Positions 18,068 through 26,276 of a DNA stretch of 64,000 nucleotides are shown piece by piece. The notes beneath the pieces were generated by a model. It was not told where the DNA came from. It worked only from the letters and a program-made list of their open reading frames with translations, and did no database searches. Both the position numbers and the translations under genes were made by a program. Where the stretch lies: NCBI GenBank assembly GCA_016703335.1, contig JADJCG010000003.1:1-64000 (forward strand), written 5' to 3'. Position 1 is the stretch's first letter. The number at the start of each line of letters is the position of its first letter. This stretch comes from Caulobacteraceae bacterium. GTDB lineage: Bacteria > Pseudomonadota > Alphaproteobacteria > Caulobacterales > Aquidulcibacteraceae.

Positions 18068-19018
18068 TTATTCCGGTATCGGCGCGGTAGCGGCGGCAGG
18101 TTGGGTGAAGCCTTCGCTGAGAACGCCGCTTGAAACGAGGCCTCGCAGATAGGCATCGTCATGAGCCGGTAGCAGAACGAGGTCTGGGTTCGCTTCCGAG
18201 ACATCATGCAGGGCGCGCAATTGGCGCAGCACATTGGGGCGGCCCGGATCGACGCCTGGCATCAGCCAGGTGATGAAGCGCGGGCGTCCGCGCAGGTGCT
18301 CAACGCTGCCGATGACCCAAGCGATGTCGCCGATGAAGAGATACTCCCGCGTTGTCGTCCTGGCGTAGATGAGGATGGTGCCAGGCGAGTGGCCCGGCAT
18401 TGCAACGGCAACGACGCCAGGCGCGATGCGTTGCGGATGCGCGAAGTCTGACGTGGTGATGCTCGCGATCTCCGGCGCGAGTTGGCCGCCGGGCGCGTGT
18501 TCGGGCAGGCCGTTTAGCTGCTCAGCCGTGAGGTTGAGATGCGGCGCGATCGCTGCGGGCTCGGGGTGGCGCGCGATCGCCATGACGTGATCGAGGTGTT
18601 CGTGCGTGATCATCACGCGTTGGGCGCGGGTCATGGCAGCGAGCACATCGTCGTATGTTTGCTCGTTGAAGCTGCCTTTGCCTTGCGACATCTGCTCAAG
18701 CGTGTCGCGATCAACAGCGCCGTCGATGATCGTGTCGCCACTTGGCGCGACGATCTGGAATGAGTTGTAGGAGCGCGTGCGCTGGCCATCGAAGGCGCCG
18801 GATTCAACCGCAAAGCTCGGCGCTTTGCTTTCGCCGACGAACTCAACGTTCACGGCTGTCGGCAGCGTTTCCGGCGCATCATCGGCGACGAGTGCGCGAT
18901 AGGCGGCGATATCGACAACGCCATCGGCATCAGCAGGCGCAGCCGCATCAAGCGCAGCCCACCAGAAAAACGCGCCCAACGCCGCAAGTACGATGACGAT
19001 CCCGGCCAGCCATTTCAT
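18068..19018 (-). CDS. Membrane-anchored metallo-beta-lactamase-fold hydrolase
   Basis: 316 residues from ATG 19018, which overlaps the stop of the SRAP gene (ATGA). An N-terminal membrane anchor (WLAGIVIVLAALGAFFWWAA) is followed by a lactonase-like MBL fold: IVAPSGDTIIDG, metal motif HEHLDH, AMPGHSPGTIL, a late Asp in LFIGDIAW and LLPAHDD near the end. It probably acts in the periplasm. The substrate is unknown. It shares a transcript with the SRAP gene. Confidence 0.85.
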   Translation of the reverse strand: MKWLAGIVIVLAALGAFFWWAALDAAAPADADGVVDIAAYRALVADDAPETLPTAVNVEFVGESKAPSFAVESGAFDGQRTRSYNSFQIVAPSGDTIIDGAVDRDTLEQMSQGKGSFNEQTYDDVLAAMTRAQRVMITHEHLDHVMAIARHPEPAAIAPHLNLTAEQLNGLPEHAPGGQLAPEIASITTSDFAHPQRIAPGVVAVAMPGHSPGTILIYARTTTREYLFIGDIAWVIGSVEHLRGRPRFITWLMPGVDPGRPNVLRQLRALHDVSEANPDLVLLPAHDDAYLRGLVSSGVLSEGFTQPAAATAPIPE

Positions 19019-19653
19019 AGCGTTTCCCCCACCACGTCTTCGCGCGGCCCCGATAGTACGATCTTCATTCTGTCTGCTGGGAACGGTTTGGCTAGCGCCA
19101 AAGCGTCTTCGGTCGAGCCTTCGAGCCAAACATCGATCTCATGACCTGTGAGCATCACCGGCATTGCCTCTGCGTGAATGGGCTTGGTGAGTTCGTTCGG
19201 CTCGGTGGTGAGGATGGAAAACAGTAGGTGCGTGCCGTCTTCTTTGCCGCGAATACCGCTCCACGGACGCCAGATGCCGGCGAAGCAAAAGAGTGGGCGA
19301 TCGCCGCCGAGACCGAACCAATGCGCGACCTTTGGCGTGGAGTCTGAGTACTCAACGAAGCTCGTCGCGGGCACGACGCAGCGGAAGCGCGGGTTCTCAA
19401 GCCAGGTGCGCCAATAGTTCGATTTCAGATTGCGTACGTTGGTGACCGGGCGCTTGCCGCCGCCGGCGGGCGGAAAGCCCCAGCGCATCATCACCATCTC
19501 GCGCATGCCTTCCTTAGACGTTGCACCAACGGGCGCGAGTTGATCGGGGAAGATCGCGGGTAGTGGCGGCTGATTGGCTGTGCGGTCGCGCATGGCGCGG
19601 ATGTACGCCGTCGCCGCTTCGCGCGATTTGGTCATTGAATAGAGGTTGCACAC
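19015..19653 (-). CDS. SOS response-associated peptidase (SRAP, YedK/HMCES type)
   Basis: 212 residues. SRAP proteins form a thiazolidine crosslink with abasic sites in single-stranded DNA through Cys2. Here the protein starts MCNLYS with Cys2. It has the MMRWGFPP strand, the NVRNLKSNYW segment with the conserved Asn, the catalytic Glu in CVVPATSFVEY and the catalytic His in KPIHAEAMPVML. All key residues are present. Its neighbour is a metallo-hydrolase rather than a repair gene. Confidence 0.93.
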   Translation of the reverse strand: MCNLYSMTKSREAATAYIRAMRDRTANQPPLPAIFPDQLAPVGATSKEGMREMVMMRWGFPPAGGGKRPVTNVRNLKSNYWRTWLENPRFRCVVPATSFVEYSDSTPKVAHWFGLGGDRPLFCFAGIWRPWSGIRGKEDGTHLLFSILTTEPNELTKPIHAEAMPVMLTGHEIDVWLEGSTEDALALAKPFPADRMKIVLSGPREDVVGETL

Positions 19654-19658
19654 CCCGC

Positions 19659-20093
19659 TTAGTTTGCGGGTTGTGGGTCTCGCTTCAAGAGCTGCACGAT
19701 GCTGCTGAAGATGCCGATCACGAACAGGCCAAGGAACACGGCAAGCGTGATGACACGGTCCCAGAACATCTCCAGGCCGACAGTGGTCGTCACTTGGGTT
19801 GGGTCGTTCGGGTCGGCGCGGACGACGACGTCGTAGCCCTCGGAATGGCCCATATCGAAAAAGAGGAGCGTGTCGTCGAGCGCTGTGTGCTCGGTGGTGA
19901 GCTTCAGGTTGCAGAAATTGATCGCGAACAGGTAGACGCGGCAGCTGCCGTCATCGAGGCGGGAGGCGACTTCGACGGTTTCGACGCCGCGCAGGCGCCA
20001 ATCGCGCAGGAGGGATGGGCCGGTCGAATAGGCCATGAAGCCCGCGATCGCGATGATCACGATTACGCTGAACGCCAAACGAAGTTTCTGCAT
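19659..20093 (-). CDS. Hypothetical membrane protein
   Basis: 144 residues from ATG 20093. It has one membrane segment near the N-terminus (LAFSVIVIIAIAGFMAY), an extracytoplasmic central region with two Cys in CRVYLFAINFCNL, and a second membrane segment near the end (VITLAVFLGLFVIGIF). I do not recognise a family. It is divergent from aspS with a 130-base gap and ends six bases from the SRAP gene on the same strand. Confidence 0.65.
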   Translation of the reverse strand: MQKLRLAFSVIVIIAIAGFMAYSTGPSLLRDWRLRGVETVEVASRLDDGSCRVYLFAINFCNLKLTTEHTALDDTLLFFDMGHSEGYDVVVRADPNDPTQVTTTVGLEMFWDRVITLAVFLGLFVIGIFSSIVQLLKRDPQPAN

Positions 20094-20223
20094 TTTTGTC
20101 CCCCGACCGAAACCTAACACCCAGCGCCTGCAGCTGCATACCCCATTGCCTTGACAAGGCCGGGGCCCCCATGCGCCTTACGCGGAAATTGCGACAATCC
20201 CGCCGAATCGCCCGGAGTTTCTG

Positions 20224-22026
20224 ATGCACGCCTACCGTTCCCATACTTGCGGCGCTCTCCGACCGGCGGATGCTGGCAAGGACGTGCGTTTGGGCGGCTG
20301 GGTGCACCGCAAGCGCGATTTGGGCGGGCTGCTGTTCGTCGACCTGCGCGACCATTACGGCATCACGCAGCTGGTCATCAATCCGGGCTCGGCGGCGTTT
20401 GCATTGTTCGAGCGCGTGCGTGCTGAAACGGTGGTGCGGATTGATGGTAAGGTGGTTGAGCGCGCCAAGGACACTGTGAACGCTGATCTGGCGACGGGTG
20501 AGATCGAAGTGCGGGTTGAGGACGCGGAAGTTCTCGGCACAGCCGAAGAGCTGCCGCTGCCGGTGTTTGGCGCCCCGGATTATCCGGAAGAGACGCGTCT
20601 GAAGTATCGCTTTCTCGATCTACGCCGCGACAAGCTGCACAAGTCGATCTTGCTGCGGTCGCAGGTGATCGCGTCGCTTCGCCGCCGCATGATCGATCAG
20701 GGCTTCACGGAATTTCAAACGCCGATCCTGACGGCGTCCTCGCCGGAAGGCGCGCGCGACTTCCTCGTGCCGTCGCGTTTGCATCCGGGCAAGTTCTACG
20801 CGCTGCCGCAGGCGCCGCAGCAATTCAAGCAGCTGCTGATGGTGGCGGGCTTCGATCGCTACTTCCAGATCGCGCCCTGCTTTCGCGATGAAGACGCACG
20901 CGCGGATCGTTCGCCGGGCGAATTCTATCAGCTCGATTTCGAGATGAGCTTCGTCACGCAGGAAGACGTATTCAACGCCATCGGCCCGGTGCTCGCCGGC
21001 GTGTTCGAGGAATTCGGCCATGGCAAACGCGTGACGCCTGCCAACGAATTCCCGCGCATTCCGTATGCGGAAGCCATTTCAAAGTATGGCTCGGACAAGC
21101 CGGACTTGCGCAATCCGCTGGTGCTGCAAGACGTCAGCGAGCACTTCCGTGGCGGCGGCTTCGGCCTGTTCGCACGCTTCCTTGAGAAGCCAGGTCAAGC
21201 TGTGTGGGCGGTGCCGGCGCCGAACGGCGGTTCGCGCGCGTTCTGCGATAAGATGAACAGTTGGGCGCAAGGCGAGGGTCAGCCCGGCCTTGGCTACATC
21301 TTCTGGCGCGAAGGCGAAGAGGGCGGCGCTGGTCCGATTGCGAAGAACATTGGACCGGAGAAGGCCAATGCCATTCGCGATCAACTTGGGCTGAAGGTTG
21401 GCGATGCGGCCTTCTTCGTGGCTGGCGATCCGGCGGTGTTTTACAAGTTCGCGGGTCTTGCGCGCAACAAGGTCGCCGATGAACTGAACCTGGCCGACAA
21501 GGACCAGTTCAAATTCTGCTGGATCGTCGATTTCCCGATGTACGAGTGGAGCGAGGAAGAGAAGCGGATCGACTTCTCGCACAACCCGTTCTCGATGCCG
21601 AACTTCGACCACGAGGCGTTCTTGAAACTCGACGTGAACGACCGTGCGACGATCGAGAAGATCACCGCGTTCCAGTACGACATCGTCTGCAATGGCGTGG
21701 AGCTTTCGTCGGGCGCTATTCGGAACCACAAGCCTGAGATCATGATCAAGGCCTTCGAAATCGCGGGCTATGGCCGCGAAGTCGTCGAGGAAAAGTTCGG
21801 CGGCATGCTGAACGCGTTCCGCTTCGGCGCGCCGCCGCACGGTGGTTCTGCGCCGGGCGTCGACCGCATCGTCATGCTGCTCGCCGGCGTCGACAACATC
21901 CGCGAAGTCATCGTCTTCCCGTTCAACCAGCAAGCGCAAGACTTGATGATGAATGCGCCGGGCGAAGTGACTCCGAAGCAGCTGAAAGAGCTGCACATCC
22001 GCATCGCGGAAGTTCCGAAGAGCTAA
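20224..22026 (+). CDS. aspS: Aspartyl-tRNA synthetase
   Basis: 600 residues, typical of the bacterial type with an inserted GAD domain. The N-terminal OB fold is GGWVHRKRDLGGLLFVDLRD. Class II motifs: RFLDLRRDKLH (motif 1 region), CFRDEDARADRSPGEFYQLD (motif 2) and GGSAPGVDRIVMLLAG (motif 3). GGAG lies five bases before the ATG. A TTGACA hexamer at 20151-20156 could be the -35 of its promoter, but I see no clear -10. Whether it also charges tRNA-Asn cannot be decided from the sequence by eye. Confidence 0.98.
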   Translation: MHAYRSHTCGALRPADAGKDVRLGGWVHRKRDLGGLLFVDLRDHYGITQLVINPGSAAFALFERVRAETVVRIDGKVVERAKDTVNADLATGEIEVRVEDAEVLGTAEELPLPVFGAPDYPEETRLKYRFLDLRRDKLHKSILLRSQVIASLRRRMIDQGFTEFQTPILTASSPEGARDFLVPSRLHPGKFYALPQAPQQFKQLLMVAGFDRYFQIAPCFRDEDARADRSPGEFYQLDFEMSFVTQEDVFNAIGPVLAGVFEEFGHGKRVTPANEFPRIPYAEAISKYGSDKPDLRNPLVLQDVSEHFRGGGFGLFARFLEKPGQAVWAVPAPNGGSRAFCDKMNSWAQGEGQPGLGYIFWREGEEGGAGPIAKNIGPEKANAIRDQLGLKVGDAAFFVAGDPAVFYKFAGLARNKVADELNLADKDQFKFCWIVDFPMYEWSEEEKRIDFSHNPFSMPNFDHEAFLKLDVNDRATIEKITAFQYDIVCNGVELSSGAIRNHKPEIMIKAFEIAGYGREVVEEKFGGMLNAFRFGAPPHGGSAPGVDRIVMLLAGVDNIREVIVFPFNQQAQDLMMNAPGEVTPKQLKELHIRIAEVPKS

Positions 22027-22039
22027 AGTCTTCGTCGGA

Positions 22040-22768
22040 TCAGTATCCGGTTTGACCGCCAGGGCGAGAGCGCAGGAGTTTGAAACGATGGAAGCCTAGC
22101 GCCTGCAACGGTGCGAGGTCGAAGTCGATCATCCCGAGCATGTCTCGTTGTTTCAGCGGTTGTGAGCATTTGAACTCACCAGAGCCGGTCTTGTTGTATT
22201 TGGAGATTGAGACGTAGCAGATTTTCGACGGACAGGTGAGTGCGCACCCGGCGTTTGCGAAGAGCGTGATCCGATCCTTCCAGGGGAGTCCGGATAGGAA
22301 TTCGGTTTCGCCGTTCAGCTCCATAGGTAGGACGATGGTGTCGTAAAGTGCCAACGCGGAGCTTACGCGTGCGTAGCTGTTGAGGTTTTTGATCACACTG
22401 GCTTCAATGCGATAGCGCGGGAAATCGCGTCGAATCCATTCGGCGAGGTTATCGTTGGTAACGATCGCCGCGTTGCCCTCGCGGTGGTACTTCTCCAGCA
22501 GCGGTTTGGTTTCGTCGTATTCTTCGGCGCTGACGTAGTGGTTTGTCAGGGGCAAGCGGACGCCGATGTTTGCGTAATACATCTCGTTGACGTCGTAGGG
22601 CGTCAGCTCGGGGCGAGTGAATACGCGACCGCCGTAGAGTTTTGTGTGTTCGACGAAGCCGAAAACGCTGTCGATCTCGGCGATGGGCACGGTCGAAAAA
22701 TTGCGGGCGAGGAAGGCGAGAATAGGAACTTCGTTTGCCTTACCCCTCGCCGAGATCGTGTACCTCAT
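22040..22768 (-). CDS. Uncharacterised protein resembling peptidase U32-like TIM-barrel proteins
   Basis: 242 residues from ATG 22768 (GGGGAG upstream). The pattern resembles U32-like proteins: an early VFGFVEHTKLYGGR strand, then YYANIGVRLPLTNHYVSAEE, a mid-region IVTNDNLAEWIRRDFP then IEASVIKNLNSY, and a Cys cluster AGCALTCPSKICY with another Cys in FKCSQPL. In U32 proteins this Cys region can bind an iron-sulfur cluster. The similarity is by pattern only. No neighbour suggests a pathway; it is convergent with aspS. Confidence 0.5.
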   Translation of the reverse strand: MRYTISARGKANEVPILAFLARNFSTVPIAEIDSVFGFVEHTKLYGGRVFTRPELTPYDVNEMYYANIGVRLPLTNHYVSAEEYDETKPLLEKYHREGNAAIVTNDNLAEWIRRDFPRYRIEASVIKNLNSYARVSSALALYDTIVLPMELNGETEFLSGLPWKDRITLFANAGCALTCPSKICYVSISKYNKTGSGEFKCSQPLKQRDMLGMIDFDLAPLQALGFHRFKLLRSRPGGQTGY

Positions 22769-22826
22769 ATCGTCTCCCCGTTTGAGGGTGACGAGCCTTT
22801 GACGCTTCAATCTTGATCGAAATCAA

Positions 22827-23378
22827 TTAGCCGCAGGTTTGGACTTGCATGCCGCGTGGAAGCCGCGTTCGTGCGCTGCCGCAGGCGCGGTCAAGCTGCG
22901 CTTGGGTGAGGCCGCGTGTGTGGCGTAGGTCGGCGCCGCTGAGGTTGGCGTTTTCTAAGTTCATGCGCGTGACGTCGGCGGCGCCGAAATTGGCGCGGGT
23001 GAAGTCGGCCCCGCGGGCGTCGGCTTGTGAGAGTTGAGCGCGGTCGAAGCGGGCGTGTGGGCACGAGGCGTCGATGAGGCGGGCGCGCGTGAGATCGGCC
23101 TGCGTGAAATCGGCGCCGGTGAATTCGGAGTGCGAGGCGTCGGCGCGGGTCAGCACAGCGTTCGAGAAATCGCTGCGGCTGAAGTTCGAGTGCGTCATGC
23201 GCGCGCCGGTGAGGATGCGGCCGGAGAGATCGCAGTCCTCGCATACGCCGCCGTATGCGGGCTGAGCTTCGAGGCGCGCGCCGGCGTCAAACGGCCAGAA
23301 CGCCGAAGCGGCCTGGCTCGCCGAGATCGCCCCGAGGGCGACCGCCGCAAAAACGGCGAGGCGCAATTGTGTCAGCAC
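22827..23378 (-). CDS. Exported pentapeptide-repeat protein, copy 1
   Basis: 183 residues with a Sec signal peptide (LRLAVFAAVALGAISASQAASA). It has about 20 pentapeptide repeats of the A(D/N)LxX type from residue 55 to 150, for example ADFTQADLTRARL and ANFGAADVTRMNLENANL. It is bounded by CEDCDLSG before the repeats and a Cys-containing cap, LTQAQLDRACGSARTRLP, ending in CG. The repeats form a right-handed quadrilateral beta-helix. The function is unknown. The next gene on the strand is a paralogue with the same caps. Confidence 0.85.
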   Translation of the reverse strand: MLTQLRLAVFAAVALGAISASQAASAFWPFDAGARLEAQPAYGGVCEDCDLSGRILTGARMTHSNFSRSDFSNAVLTRADASHSEFTGADFTQADLTRARLIDASCPHARFDRAQLSQADARGADFTRANFGAADVTRMNLENANLSGADLRHTRGLTQAQLDRACGSARTRLPRGMQVQTCG

Positions 23379-23438
23379 GGCGCCGGGTTAGGCGCGTTCA
23401 AGTTAAGCAGCTAATGAACTTGCAGTAAGCGAGAATTG

Positions 23439-23975
23439 TTACTGGTTGTTACCGCAGGCGGGAACAGTCATTCCGGCGGGGAGCGTGGTCGTTGTATCGC
23501 CGCACGCAGTATTCAATTGCGCTTGTGTAATACCGACCGCATCCGCGAGTTCAGCGCCTGAAAGATTTGCACCGGTGAGCACCGCGCCGTTCATGTGTGC
23601 TCCGCCGAGGTAAGCGCCGACGAAGGTCGTGCCTTCGAGATTGGTGTCGCTAAAATCAGCGCCGGAAAGGCGCGCGCCGAAGAAATTGGTCAGGGACATG
23701 TTCGCGCCGTGAAAGCGGGCGCGGTCGGCGGTGGCGAGTGAAAGGTCGGCTTGGCGAATGCGCGCGCCAGAGAAGTTGCGGCCCGGAATGGCTTGGTAAG
23801 CGAGGCTGATCTGAAAGAGATCGCAATTGGCGCAGCTGGCGCCGCCACGCACGCGCGACGCGATCGCGTCACGCTCGGCTTGGTTGGTAATCGGGCCGCC
23901 CGTGGCGGACGGCGCTTGCGCGAAAGCGGGCGTTGTGAACGCCAAGAGGCAAGCGATAAGCGCGGCGCGTTTCAT
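23439..23975 (-). CDS. Exported pentapeptide-repeat protein, copy 2
   Basis: 178 residues from ATG 23975 with signal peptide MKRAALIACLLAFTTPAFAQ. It shares with copy 1 the N-terminal Cys pair (CANCDLFQ), the repeat region (ADLSLATADRARFHGANMSL, AHMNGAVLTGANLSGAEL) and the C-terminal cap ITQAQLNTACGDTTTTLP. It lies 60 bases upstream of copy 1 in the same direction, so they are probably one transcript produced by tandem duplication. The start overlaps a small upstream ORF by four bases. Confidence 0.85.
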   Translation of the reverse strand: MKRAALIACLLAFTTPAFAQAPSATGGPITNQAERDAIASRVRGGASCANCDLFQISLAYQAIPGRNFSGARIRQADLSLATADRARFHGANMSLTNFFGARLSGADFSDTNLEGTTFVGAYLGGAHMNGAVLTGANLSGAELADAVGITQAQLNTACGDTTTTLPAGMTVPACGNNQ

Positions 23976-24163
23976 AATGGCGCAACTCCAGAAACTGTTT
24001 CCAGCTCCGTCGCAGGAGGCGGGCCAGCGCATTGGCCTTGGCGCATTAACTGATAGGTGGCCTCGATCGCCGCTTCGGCTTTTTGCAGCGCGGCCCCGCC
24101 ACGTTCGAGATCTTTCGCGCGGCGAGTGCGCAGTTCAGCAGCGGGAATCCATGATGGATCCAC
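23972..24163 (-). CDS. Possible small ORF coupled to the pentapeptide gene (63 aa)
   Basis: An open frame beginning MDPSWIPAAELRTRRAKDL, with an Ala/Glu-rich helical middle and a C-terminus ending SGVAPL. Its TGA overlaps the ATG of the pentapeptide gene (ATGA), the arrangement used elsewhere in this window for coupled genes. There is no recognisable family and no good ribosome site. It may be the 3' remnant of a longer gene with a shifted frame. Confidence 0.35.
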   Translation of the reverse strand: MDPSWIPAAELRTRRAKDLERGGAALQKAEAAIEATYQLMRQGQCAGPPPATELETVSGVAPL

Positions 24164-24532
24164 GTACTATTGGCGTCGCCGGTAGCGGCGCGTTCATCGT
24201 TCTCAGCGATAGCGCTTCTCGGTCCAGACGATGCGGGCGCTGTGGTCCAGGTCGCGGATTTGGAAGCCGTTGACGTCTTCGGCGGCGTCTTGGAGCGCGA
24301 GGGCCTCGGCTTTGGCGTGATCAAGCGACCGCCCGTAGGAAACTTGGACGACGCTTGTTTAATCAGCGTGGTCGCTGAGGAGTTCAACCTTGAAGCGCAA
24401 GGCGGCCTCCGTGTGATGAGCTTCGGCCCAGCGCCTTAAGCGCTCTGGTAGACACAGAAGCCGGGGTCGTCTGTCCACTACTGAACACTTCGCGCCGTCG
24501 TGCGTTGTTGCTTGGTTCGATCGGAGCTGAGC
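24164..24532. other. Region without an intact gene; remnant reading frame on the minus strand
   Basis: About 370 bases upstream of both the Crp/Fnr gene (plus) and the pentapeptide genes (minus). On the minus strand, 24203-24358 encodes a protein-like stretch (VVQVSYGRSLDHAKAEAL, then NGFQIRDLDHSARIVWTEKR) that ends at TGA but has no start. Directly upstream in the same frame, after a TAA at 24359-24361, reads AEAHHTEAALRFKVELL. This suggests a small gene broken by a stop or an indel. I do not recognise the family. The promoters of the flanking genes must also lie here. Confidence 0.35.
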
Positions 24533-25282
24533 GTGACCACCACAACCGAGGCCGGCTGTGCGCCATTGGCTGAAAACAATCTCCTGAAGCACTTGCGCCC
24601 TGCGGAACTGGAGATTTTGCGGCCCACGCTTGTCACGTGGAAGGGTGAGGTGGGCGCCGTCCTCTACGAGCCGGGACAAACTGTTGAGCACACCTATTTT
24701 CCGTGCGGAGCGACGTTGGCCTCGTTCCGCATCCTCTTTGCGAATGGCGATAGCGTTGAGACGGCGCTGATCGGGCGCGAGGGCGCTGTCGGGGGCATTG
24801 TCAGCCAGGGGCGCGCGCCAGCGTTTGCGCGGGCCGTCGTCCAGCACCCGGGCGAGTTTGTGCGCATTGAGACGGCGCGTTTGGAACAGGCGAAAGATCG
24901 CTCGCTGTTGGTGCGCCACTTGTTTGCGCGTTACGCCGACTGTCTGCTGGCCCAGATCTTTCAGGCAACGGCGTGCAATGCCACGCATAACATCGAGCAG
25001 CGGACGGCCAAGTGGTTGATTGCCGCGATGGATCGGACGGGCGATCACCGCGTGCCGCTCACGCAAGAGCAACTCGCCGGGATGCTCGGCGTGGGGCGCA
25101 GTTACATCAACCGCGTGGTGCGCAAGTGGCAGATGGAAGGCGTGCTGAAGTGGAATCGCGGCACGCTTGAAGTGCTGAACTTCTATGCGCTGAAAGCGCG
25201 TCAGTGTGATTGCAACAGCGCGGTACAGGCGCATTTCGAGGAGGTGCTGGCGGGTGTGTACCCGCCTGAGGCGCATGAGTAA
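24533..25282 (+). CDS. Crp/Fnr family transcriptional regulator
   Basis: 249 residues from GTG 24533 (GGAG eight bases before). An N-terminal cyclic-nucleotide-binding-like domain (YEPGQTVEHTYFPCGATLAS, ALIGREGAVGG) is followed by a dimer helix and a C-terminal winged helix with HTH VPLTQEQLAGMLGVGRSYIN then RVVRKWQMEGVL. The FNR iron-sulfur Cys pattern is absent. The protein belongs to the Crp/Fnr group common in alphaproteobacteria with a CDC-containing tail (ARQCDCN). It is convergent with the curli locus and might regulate it; this is inference from position only. Confidence 0.88.
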   Translation: MTTTTEAGCAPLAENNLLKHLRPAELEILRPTLVTWKGEVGAVLYEPGQTVEHTYFPCGATLASFRILFANGDSVETALIGREGAVGGIVSQGRAPAFARAVVQHPGEFVRIETARLEQAKDRSLLVRHLFARYADCLLAQIFQATACNATHNIEQRTAKWLIAAMDRTGDHRVPLTQEQLAGMLGVGRSYINRVVRKWQMEGVLKWNRGTLEVLNFYALKARQCDCNSAVQAHFEEVLAGVYPPEAHE

Positions 25283-25307
25283 GGCCGCTCCTTTCGAAGC
25301 GGCCTTT
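25281..25307 (+). terminator. Intrinsic terminator between crp/fnr and the curli locus
   Basis: A 9-bp perfect stem, AAGGCCGCT (25281-25289) with AGCGGCCTT (25298-25306), overlapping the stop of the regulator gene. The T tail on the plus strand is short. It sits between two convergent transcripts and may serve both. Confidence 0.7.
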
Positions 25308-25318
25308 CGTCGTTTGTG

Positions 25319-25717
25319 TTAGCGAATGACTCGGATGCCCATGAAGCCGCGTGTGCAAACGTCGCCGGACATGATGCGGGTTTGACCGCGGCCTTGGATG
25401 ACGGCAGCGCTGTTGGCGTCGCCGGTTTGGTTGAGCGCCGCGTCATTGTTTCGGCCGAACTGGATCACGCAGCCGGTGTTGGCGTTGCCATTCTGCTGGA
25501 CCGTGCCGGTGTTGTTCGAGCCGAACTGCGCGACCCCGGCAACGTTGCTTTGACCGGTTTGGGCGATGCCTGCGCCGTTGGCTTGACCGACTTGCGTTGT
25601 CACGGCCACGTTTTGCGGCCCACGGCGCCAGCGTTGCGCGCTGGCGGGTTCGGCAAGCACGGCGCTCATGGCGAGCACGGCGAGTGCGATGCGTGAGAAA
25701 GAAGCAAGCTTGGTCAT
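25319..25717 (-). CDS. Curlin repeat protein (CsgB/CsgA-like)
   Basis: 132 residues from ATG 25717 with signal peptide (LASFSRIALAVLAMSAVLAEPASA). The mature part has about five curlin repeats of the form Q-x-G-x2-N-x-A/G: GIAQTGQSNVAGVAQFGSNN, TVQQNGNANTG, FGRNNDAALNQTGDAN. Curlins are secreted subunits that form functional amyloid fibres. Two Cys (CVIQFGR, DVCTRGF) are unusual for a curlin. As the last gene of the csgA-csgH-like set it could be the nucleator; the secretion genes csgE/F/G are not in this window. Confidence 0.82.
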   Translation of the reverse strand: MTKLASFSRIALAVLAMSAVLAEPASAQRWRRGPQNVAVTTQVGQANGAGIAQTGQSNVAGVAQFGSNNTGTVQQNGNANTGCVIQFGRNNDAALNQTGDANSAAVIQGRGQTRIMSGDVCTRGFMGIRVIR

Positions 25718-25728
25718 GTCAGTATCTT

Positions 25729-26210
25729 TCAAAGCCGGAAGGTGCGTTGGCAGAGTTCGCCGTCGGCGTCGCTGATGGTGAGATAAGCGCGCAAGTGCGA
25801 GCCGCGTTCGAAGCTCATTTCGTTTTCGCCGAGGACGGCGGACGAACCGGCGTCGAGCGAGAAGTCGCCGGATTGGCTGATCTCAGATGAGTTGCCGCCG
25901 CCGGATTTGACGATGCGCAGGTCGTATGAGGCGTCGATGTCGCGATCGGCGAAGGCGCGCGCTTGGATGAGCACGCCGTTTGACGTGCGGCGCGAGCGGA
26001 CTTCGCAGGTGAGCGGCGCGTCGTCGTAAGTGGCGGGCATGAAGGTTGCCGCTTGCGCGGGCGCGCGGGCTCGACCATCGCAGGCTCCACCATTGCGACG
26101 GACGCCAGCGGAGCTTGCGTGGTGATAGCGGTGTTGGTCGCCGCGGCTGCAGAGCAGGCCGTGGTGAGAAGCGCTGCGAGCGCGATAAGGGAAACTGTAC
26201 TTTTCAACAT
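25729..26210 (-). CDS. csgH: CsgH-like curli assembly chaperone, one apparent frameshift
   Basis: The N-terminal part from ATG 26210 is a lipoprotein-like signal (STVSLIALAALLTTAC). After a frame change near 26045-26070, in a run of CG/CGC repeats, the protein continues MPATYDDAPLTCEVRSRR to the stop at 25729. The mature domain has the CsgH pattern: a short beta-sandwich with YDLRIVKSGGGNSSEISQSG and a late Cys. CsgH is the alphaproteobacterial counterpart of CsgC and blocks premature amyloid formation in the periplasm. It lies between two curlins, 11 bases from the downstream one. Confidence 0.65.
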
Positions 26211-26276
26211 TGGAGTGCTCCCACTCGAAAGAGGAGGCGGGGCGGGAAGGCGGAATGGGCCTTCCCGCTGATACGC

